A stretch of DNA of 50,055 nucleotides, from positions 1 through 50,055 of the forward strand of contig NZ_SORX01000014.1 in the NCBI RefSeq assembly GCF_004405125.1, given 5' to 3'. The stretch comes from Jeotgalibacillus salarius (GTDB lineage Bacteria > Bacillota > Bacilli > Bacillales > Jeotgalibacillaceae). The translations under genes and the position numbers were made by a program. Of the stretch, positions 44,905-50,055 are shown in pieces; position 1 is the first letter of the stretch; each line of letters starts with the position of its first letter. Below the pieces are notes generated by a model. The model did not search any database and was not told the DNA's origin. It saw only the letters and a program-made list of their open reading frames with translations.

Positions 44905-45066
44905 GGCGTTTCGATCTGCGTTCCACGTGGATGCTTTCCGCGTGGACGGCGGTAATCCTCCTCGAGCTGGCGCTCTGCGGTAATCCTCCTCGAGCTGGCG
45001 CTCTGCGGTGTCTCACCTAACCGTCTTCTCACACTGGAGTCACCGCCTTCCACTCCGATCAACGCT
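44905..45066 (-). repeat. Intergenic GC-rich hairpin element, copy 8, with internal duplication
   Basis: Reverse orientation; ends GGCGTTTCGATC and GATCAACGC are complementary. A 28-bp unit (44949-44976) is exactly duplicated at 44977-45004, making this copy longer than its relatives. It lies between ytmP and trmB on the same strand. Confidence 0.88.
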
Positions 45067-45141
45067 ATGGATATAAAACTGATAGCATTTACAGATTGTG
45101 TATGTTTCTTAAATGTATTCATCTTAAAGGAGAGTTTTTGT

Positions 45142-45783
45142 ATGAGAGCTAGAAATAAACCTTGGGCGGAGGATCATCTGAAGGCCAATCCGCAATTTGT
45201 GCCTGCTGATCCGCAATCTCATAAAGGATGCTGGAAAGCAGATGTGTTTGGAAATAATCACGAGCTGCATATTGAAGTAGGCTCAGGTAAAGGCCGGTTT
45301 ATCACTGAAATGGCTAAACTGCACCCTGACATTAATTATATCGCCATCGAGCTTTCTGAAAGTATTGCACTTTCAGCGTTGGAATGTATGATTGAAGCGG
45401 ATGTGCCTAACGTCCGTTTGCTTACAATTAATGCTGAAATTTTGAACGATGTGTTTGATAAAGGGGAAGTTGACCGTGTGTACCTTAATTTTTCCGATCC
45501 GTGGCCAAAAAATCGTCATGAAAAACGCCGTTTAACATTTAAAAAGTTTTTAGATCTATATAAAACAGTGCTTCCCGAAAACGGTGAAATTCATTTTAAA
45601 ACCGATAACAGGGGATTGTTTGAATATTCTTTGGAAAGCTTTTCAGCGTATGGACTGCTGTTGACTTATGTGAGTCTGGACCTTCATAACAGTGAATACG
45701 AAGGAAATGTGATGACTGAGTACGAAGAGAAGTTTTCATCAATGGGTCAGCCGATTTACCGCTGTGAAGTGCGTTATCAATGA
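45142..45783 (+). CDS. trmB: tRNA (guanine-N7-)-methyltransferase TrmB
   Basis: A 213-residue class I methyltransferase for m7G46 in tRNA. SAM motif [14 protein letters not shown] near residue 42; catalytic region [19 protein letters not shown] near residue 116; C-terminal [16 protein letters not shown]. The start is ATG 45142 (AAAGGAGAG upstream); an in-frame ATG at 45067 lies in the repeat and adds an unconserved leader. Confidence 0.95.
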   Translation: MRARNKPWAEDHLKANPQFVPADPQSHKGCWKADVFGNNHELHIEVGSGKGRFITEMAKLHPDINYIAIELSESIALSALECMIEADVPNVRLLTINAEILNDVFDKGEVDRVYLNFSDPWPKNRHEKRRLTFKKFLDLYKTVLPENGEIHFKTDNRGLFEYSLESFSAYGLLLTYVSLDLHNSEYEGNVMTEYEEKFSSMGQPIYRCEVRYQ

Positions 45784-45788
45784 TATTC

Positions 45789-45830
45789 AATCCGTTCTAC
45801 TGGCAAACAGATAGGACGGATTTTTGTTTT
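45789..45830 (+). terminator. Terminator of trmB
   Basis: AATCCGT-CT pairs with AG-ACGGATT, followed by TTTTGTTTT. Confidence 0.78.
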
Positions 45831-45869
45831 ATGTTAATATGTAAGCGTATACATAAGGAGGCGATTTAG

Positions 45870-46724
45870 ATGGATTCATTTAAATTTGGTGAATGGGAGA
45901 TTTACTGGCTTGATGGCGGGATTACAAATATGGATGGCGGGGCGATGTTTGGCGTTGTGCCAAAACCGCTTTGGTCAAAAAAATATCCTGTGAATGAAAA
46001 GAATCAGATTGAACTGGTATGTGAGCCACTCCTGATTAAAACCGGAGAGCGGAATATACTCATAGATGCAGGCGTTGGTTATGGTAAGTATGACGAGAAA
46101 AAGAAAAGAAACTACGGTATTACACGGGAAGCGTCGATTGAACGCTCGCTCGAAGAATTAAATATGACAGTCGAAGATGTTGATACGGTTGTGATGACGC
46201 ATATGCATTTTGACCATGTAGGCGGACTGACAACTCCGGATGGCATGGAAATGAAATCTGTATTCCCAAATGCAAAGGTTTATACGAGTGAAACAGAGTG
46301 GAATGAAATTAGAAATCCGAATATAAGATCGAGAAATACATACTGGAAAGAAAATTGGGAAGCGGTTCAGAATCAGGTGACAACGTTTTCCGGTGAACTG
46401 GAAGTCATGCCGGGGATGACAATGATTCATACAGGTGGACATAGTGACGGTCACGCTATTGTAAAAATGGAACAAGACGGTGAAGTGATTCTTCATATGG
46501 CAGACCTGATGCCAACGCATGCCCATCAGAATCCGCTTTGGGTACTTGCTTATGATGATTATCCAATGACTTCTGTATTTGCCAAAGAGAAATGGGTAAA
46601 AGACGGACTGAAAAGCGGCTGGTGGTTCAGCTTTTATCATGATGCTCAGGTTCGTATGATTAAATGGAATGATACAGGAAAAGAAGTGACTGGTGAACTG
46701 AGCAGAACGCCATTTAAGGATTAA
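45870..46724 (+). CDS. ytnP: Metallo-beta-lactamase-fold quorum-quenching lactonase YtnP
   Basis: A 284-residue MBL hydrolase. The dinuclear zinc motif [10 protein letters not shown] is near residue 110; later ligands are His in HTGGHSDGH and Asp in [11 protein letters not shown]. subtilis YtnP degrades lactone signals of actinomycetes and affects their development; family-based here. AAGGAGGCGATTTAG precedes the ATG. Confidence 0.88.
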   Translation: MDSFKFGEWEIYWLDGGITNMDGGAMFGVVPKPLWSKKYPVNEKNQIELVCEPLLIKTGERNILIDAGVGYGKYDEKKKRNYGITREASIERSLEELNMTVEDVDTVVMTHMHFDHVGGLTTPDGMEMKSVFPNAKVYTSETEWNEIRNPNIRSRNTYWKENWEAVQNQVTTFSGELEVMPGMTMIHTGGHSDGHAIVKMEQDGEVILHMADLMPTHAHQNPLWVLAYDDYPMTSVFAKEKWVKDGLKSGWWFSFYHDAQVRMIKWNDTGKEVTGELSRTPFKD

Positions 46725-46730
46725 TCACAA

Positions 46731-46762
46731 AAGGGGTGTCCTTTGACGGACACCCCTTCATT
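46731..46762. terminator. Terminator between ytnP and ytzB
   Basis: AAGGGGTGTCC pairs with GGACACCCCTT between convergent genes; the plus-strand exit is TCATTTAAAT. Confidence 0.82.
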
Positions 46763-46769
46763 TAAATCA

Positions 46770-47087
46770 TTATATTTTATAGACGTTCATCACTGTACCT
46801 GTTTTTGCATCAGCGATGAATTCGAATTGTTCGAGTTCACTGCCATGGTGGCGGGAAATTCCTCCACGATATACATTGTTTTTTACAGCAAGTACCTGAT
46901 GTTCTTCTGGGTTCATCTGAATCCAGGATCCATCAATCGGTCCTTCCTGTTTAAACTGATCTTTTACATTTTGTAGAACTTTTTCTGCAGAAACCTGATT
47001 GGATTGTATGACATTTGTACTTTGACTAATGGCAACACCAGCTGTTAAACCTACTGCTGCGCCAATCGCTGCATCTTTCCAGTTCAT
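46770..47087 (-). CDS. ytzB: PepSY-type small membrane-anchored protein YtzB
   Basis: A 105-residue protein. The N-terminal hydrophobic segment (KDAAIGAAVGLTAGVAIS) is an anchor or uncleaved signal; the rest resembles a PepSY domain (SAEKVLQNVKDQF, ending DAKTGTVMNVYKI). The ATG at 47087 has GGAGGTG at ideal spacing. Likely outside-facing; the function may be peptidase inhibition, as proposed for PepSY domains. Confidence 0.82.
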   Translation of the reverse strand: MNWKDAAIGAAVGLTAGVAISQSTNVIQSNQVSAEKVLQNVKDQFKQEGPIDGSWIQMNPEEHQVLAVKNNVYRGGISRHHGSELEQFEFIADAKTGTVMNVYKI

Positions 47088-47254
47088 ATGATTCACCTCC
47101 GGATATATTCAACTCATCTTCAGTATAGCGGATTCACACGGCCGATGCACTTCAAAAATGATCAGGTTCTTCCAATTCCAATGCTTGAAGTGGAAAGATG
47201 AAAGAAAGTTCTGTAAAATAAATGAGAATGCACACAAGAAAGGAAGTATACATA

Positions 47255-48328
47255 ATGAATCAGGATACACTTGCGTTATTTAAGCAATTAACAGAACTGC
47301 CCGGAGCGCCTGGTAATGAACACGCGATCCGTAAGCTGATGAAAGAAGAACTTTCTAAATACTCGGATGAGATTGTCCAGGACGGACTCGGAAGTATTTT
47401 TGGATTGAAAAAAGGGGCAGAAGACGGTCCCGTAGTCATGGCTGCAGGTCATATGGATGAAGTTGGATTTATGGTTACCGGTATTACAGACAATGGCATG
47501 ATCCGATTTCAGACTTTGGGCGGCTGGTGGAGCCAGGTCCTGCTTGCTCAGCGCGTAGAAGTCGTGACGAATGATAAAAAGATTACGGGTGTGATTGGCT
47601 CAATTCCCCCTCATCTTTTAAGTGAAGAGAAACGCGCTAAACCGATGGAGATCAAAAACATGCTGATTGATGTTGGCGCAGATGATAAAGCGGATGCGGA
47701 ATCTATGGGCATTTTACCTGGTCAGCAAATCGTACCGGTCTGTCCGTTTACACCGATGGAAAACAAGAAAAAGATTCTGGCAAAAGCATGGGATAACCGC
47801 TATGGCTGTGGTATTTCAATTGAACTGCTAAAAGAGCTTCAAAACGAATCTCTGCCAAATACTTTATATAGCGGCGCGACTGTACAGGAAGAGGTCGGCC
47901 TGAGAGGTGCGCAGACGGCTGCAAATCTGATCAAACCTGATATTTTCTTCGCGATGGATGCAAGTCCTGCAAATGATATGTCCGGTGATAAAAATGAGTT
48001 TGGTCAGCTTGGAAACGGCACGCTGTTACGTATCCTTGACCGAAGCATGGTCACTCACCGCGGAATGAGAGAGTTTGTGCTGGATACTGCTGAATCGAAT
48101 AACATTCCTTATCAGTACTTTGTATCAGCTGGTGGTACAGATGCAGGACGTGTTCATATCTCAAATGAGGGTGTTCCAAGTGCTGTTGTTGGTATTTGCT
48201 CAAGATATATTCACACTTCTGCTTCTATGATTCATATCGATGATTACGCAGCAGCTAAAGAACTGCTTGTGAAGCTTGTGAAGTCATGTGATAAGTCGAC
48301 AGTTGAGACAATCAGACAAGGTTCTTAA
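47255..48328 (+). CDS. ytoP: M42-family aminopeptidase YtoP
   Basis: A 357-residue metallo-aminopeptidase of the glutamyl-aminopeptidase/endoglucanase-M42 family. Metal motifs: [11 protein letters not shown] near residue 65, AWDNRYGCG near residue 177, [13 protein letters not shown] near residue 210, and [13 protein letters not shown] 47255 is chosen (AGGAAG upstream). The DUF84 gene starts 2 bases after its stop. Confidence 0.92.
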   Translation: MNQDTLALFKQLTELPGAPGNEHAIRKLMKEELSKYSDEIVQDGLGSIFGLKKGAEDGPVVMAAGHMDEVGFMVTGITDNGMIRFQTLGGWWSQVLLAQRVEVVTNDKKITGVIGSIPPHLLSEEKRAKPMEIKNMLIDVGADDKADAESMGILPGQQIVPVCPFTPMENKKKILAKAWDNRYGCGISIELLKELQNESLPNTLYSGATVQEEVGLRGAQTAANLIKPDIFFAMDASPANDMSGDKNEFGQLGNGTLLRILDRSMVTHRGMREFVLDTAESNNIPYQYFVSAGGTDAGRVHISNEGVPSAVVGICSRYIHTSASMIHIDDYAAAKELLVKLVKSCDKSTVETIRQGS

Positions 48329-48330
48329 TT

Positions 48331-48840
48331 GTGAATATAGCAGTTGGAACTAATAATAAAGCAAAAGTTAGCGCAGTGGAAAACTGCTGGACTTTTGGCA
48401 ATGTGAAAAGTTTTCAAACTGAATCCGGTGTTAAGGATCAGCCTTTTGGTCATGAGGAAACAATGCAGGGAGCTATTAACCGTGCGAAATATGCAGCCAA
48501 GTCTTATGAAGGCGCTGCAGGCATCGGGCTTGAAGGAGGAGTTGCGGAAACAGCTAACGGACTTTATATCTGCAACTGGGGAGCCCTTTATGTACCAGGT
48601 TACAAAGAGCCGTTTACAGCTTCCGGCGCCAGCATCAGGCTACCTGAAGAACTTGCAGAACCTCTGCGCAATGGAGCTGAATTGGGCCCAATAATGGAAC
48701 AGTTCAGCAAACAGAAAAATATTAGACAAAATGAAGGGGCTGTAGGATTCTTTACAAATGGCAGAATCTCGAGAGCCAGGATGTTTGAACATATTGTTGA
48801 GCTGCTGATCGGGCAGTGGGAATATGCAAAAATGCATTAA
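48331..48840 (+). CDS. DUF84-family (YjjX-like) nucleoside triphosphatase
   Basis: A 169-residue DUF84 protein. The motifs GTNNKAKVSAVENCW at the N-terminus, GHEETMQGAINRAKYA near residue 45, and GIGLEGGV near residue 67 match the inosine/xanthosine triphosphatase family (E. coli YjjX). GTG start, 2 bases after the ytoP stop and without a clear ribosome site, suggests translation by coupling. Substrate unproven. Confidence 0.82.
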   Translation: MNIAVGTNNKAKVSAVENCWTFGNVKSFQTESGVKDQPFGHEETMQGAINRAKYAAKSYEGAAGIGLEGGVAETANGLYICNWGALYVPGYKEPFTASGASIRLPEELAEPLRNGAELGPIMEQFSKQKNIRQNEGAVGFFTNGRISRARMFEHIVELLIGQWEYAKMH

Positions 48841-48873
48841 AAAAGGGATCGTCGATGACGATCCCTTTTTATG
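48839..48873. terminator. Terminator between the DUF84 gene and ytoQ
   Basis: AAAAAGGGATCGTC pairs with GACGATCCCTTTTT across a 3-base loop; A and T runs on both sides. Confidence 0.93.
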
Positions 48874-48874
48874 A

Positions 48875-49324
48875 TTATTCTGTTTCAAAAATATAAGACA
48901 CTGCCTTCAAAGCCTGTTCAGGTGTTTCGACGGTTACTGTTGCTTTTCGTGACAGTTCTTTTAGCGCATGATGCAGCTTTTCAGCTCTGATTAAAATGAG
49001 TGGTTTATTCATCGTTAAGGCAGCAGATGCATCCATGGCAGTGTTCCACTGTTTATATTGTTCTCCAAATAAAGCGATGACTAAATCGGACTTTTGCAGC
49101 AGCACCTGTGTGCGAAGGTTATTAAATGCTGAGGCCGCATCGTCTTTGAAGACTGCATTCGGCTGTTCACCAAGAATTTCTTCACCAATATCATCAGAGC
49201 GGCTGTGATTTTCCATCGGTCCTGTAAAATGCAGTTTGTAAGGAAGTGATTGTGCCGCTTCCTTTAATTTGGCACGCCAGTCACTATGAATTTCTCCTGC
49301 TAAATAAATAGTTAATTCCATCAT
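48875..49324 (-). CDS. ytoQ: YtoQ-family protein
   Basis: A 149-residue soluble protein with LTIYLAGEIHSDWRAKL at the N-terminus and SDLVIALFGEQYKQWNTAMDASAA centrally. This is a nucleoside 2-deoxyribosyltransferase/TIR-like Rossmann layout (AGE..., then a 'D-ASAA' helix), but no activity is known. Two adjacent ATGs (49324, 49321). It is convergent with the DUF84 gene. Confidence 0.85.
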   Translation of the reverse strand: MMELTIYLAGEIHSDWRAKLKEAAQSLPYKLHFTGPMENHSRSDDIGEEILGEQPNAVFKDDAASAFNNLRTQVLLQKSDLVIALFGEQYKQWNTAMDASAALTMNKPLILIRAEKLHHALKELSRKATVTVETPEQALKAVSYIFETE

Positions 49325-49404
49325 AATCGCCCCTTTGCAATATGTAATAGCTAAAGTATAACATGTGAGAATTTTGACTGGAAATCATTTGCTAGTTTTA
49401 AGGG

Positions 49405-49433
49405 TTGTCAAATCAAGGGTAGATTAGTATGAT
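49405..49433 (+). promoter_or_regulatory. SigA promoter of the downstream lipoprotein gene
   Basis: TTGTCA (49405-49410), a 17-base spacer and TATGAT (49428-49433), about 35 bases upstream of the start. Confidence 0.75.
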
Positions 49434-49466
49434 GTATAGCGAACGTGTTCTTAAGGAGGAAAACAA

Positions 49467-49991
49467 TTGAAGAAACAACTTTTTATATTATTTATTATCC
49501 TTACAACCGCTGTACTTGCAGCTTGTAATACAACGATAGAGCAGGAAAGAGAAAATACGCTGAATGATGTTGAAGATATCTTTCTTGAAGAAGCCGAGAG
49601 ACCGAATACTGAACTAGACGATTTGGAAGTTCATATTCCTTACACTGCAGAGGTTGCTGAAACATCTGAACATAATGCTGTGATTGAAAAAAGTAATGAA
49701 ACATTTGTTCTCTTTCATCATTTAAATGAAGAAGCGGGAAATGATGTGATCTACACGATGACAGAAGCAGTTGAGGAAGAATGGCTCGTGAATGAGACAT
49801 TTGAAGAAAAAGACCGGTTTGGTTATGTACTTCTCAGACAGGTAGATGAAGAAAATTATGAATTAACCACAGGTATGAATTATACGAAGATGACAACCAT
49901 CACAAAGCTGAACGATATTAGTTCAAATGCAAAATGGATGATGGAAACAGTCAGGTCAGCAGACTGGTCACAGGAAAATCCGGAAGAATAA
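49467..49991 (+). CDS. Putative lipoprotein of unknown function
   Basis: A 174-residue secreted lipoprotein. The signal peptide MKKQLFILFIILTTAVLAAC has a lipobox LAAC. The mature part is acidic, with no recognised domain; AGGAGGAAAAC gives a TTG start at 49467. Position next to ytoQ suggests a conserved but uncharacterised Bacillales gene. Confidence 0.8.
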   Translation: MKKQLFILFIILTTAVLAACNTTIEQERENTLNDVEDIFLEEAERPNTELDDLEVHIPYTAEVAETSEHNAVIEKSNETFVLFHHLNEEAGNDVIYTMTEAVEEEWLVNETFEEKDRFGYVLLRQVDEENYELTTGMNYTKMTTITKLNDISSNAKWMMETVRSADWSQENPEE

Positions 49992-50007
49992 TCTTCCGGA
50001 TTTTTCA
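49975..50007 (+). terminator. Terminator of the lipoprotein gene
   Basis: AAAATCCGGAAGA pairs with TCTTCCGGATTTT; overlaps the stop codon and continues into T. Confidence 0.92.
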
Positions 50008-50027
50008 GGTTGTTGAATTTCATAAGC

Positions 50028-50055
50028 CGTGCCGGATCATTCCTTCGCTTTCCGC
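50028..50055 (-). repeat. Start of another intergenic GC-rich element, cut by the window end
   Basis: GGATCATTCCTTCGCTTTCCGC matches the leading part of reverse-oriented copies; the rest is outside the window. Confidence 0.55.

Noticed and set aside
45067-45141. N-terminal extension of TrmB from ATG 45067
   Set aside because: It would start at the edge of repeat copy 8; ATG 45142 has AAAGGAGAG and the conserved TrmB N-terminus.

Overview
The window looks like a chromosomal segment of a low-to-mid GC endospore-former-type Bacillales (Bacillaceae or Planococcaceae; a Jeotgalibacillus-like genus is only a guess). The reasons are gene order and content: almost every gene has a counterpart in the men-pckA-metK-leuS-ytgP-trmB part of the Bacillus subtilis chromosome. 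Shine-Dalgarno sites are strong, GTG and TTG starts are common, and the RNA switches are Firmicute types (SAM-I riboswitch, Leu T-box). I see no prophage, insertion sequence, CRISPR array or rRNA.

Layout. 1-53 is the 3' part of a tRNA-Glu gene. 337-2000 carries yteA and menA on the minus strand. 2251-9595 is the menaquinone operon menF-menD-menH-menB-menE-menC, divergent from menA, so most of the route from chorismate to demethylmenaquinone is here. 9637-15232 holds a zinc-binding lipoprotein (znuA) under a Zur-box-like site, yidD, dps, two small unknown proteins, a lipoprotein, ytkD, ytmA and ytmB. 15272-20941 has pckA, metK with its SAM riboswitch, and topoisomerase III. 20968-29543 has a CPA1 antiporter, ytoA, ytpA-ytpB (terpenoid locus), a luciferase-like oxidoreductase, the tRNA-modification pair ytqA-ytqB, and an MFS transporter. 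29544-37365 has the T-box and leuS, a rhodanese, ytfP, ytgP, rsuA and ytzE. 37685-50000 has pepV-dat, ytkP, ytlP-ytlQ-ytlR, ytmP, trmB, ytnP, ytzB, ytoP, a DUF84 protein, ytoQ and a lipoprotein.

Most of the novelty lies between the genes. First, three separate intergenic arrays have an exact 21-bp period but different conserved cores (18610-18735, 28106-28252, 32919-33095). Second, about nine copies of a roughly 110-160 bp GC-rich element sit mostly downstream of genes. Their complementary ends change together from copy to copy, which implies selection on a stem or on terminal inverted repeats. Third, YtpA, normally a serine hydrolase, has lost both its nucleophile serine and its catalytic aspartate, although its reading frame is intact. 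Smaller points are a 45-bp (15-residue) His/Glu repeat expansion in ZnuA and two promoter-overlapping palindromes, upstream of menF and of pepV.

All assignments come from reading motifs and gene order; no database search was run. Family names are from memory, and starts were moved where a downstream codon has a clearly better ribosome-binding site.
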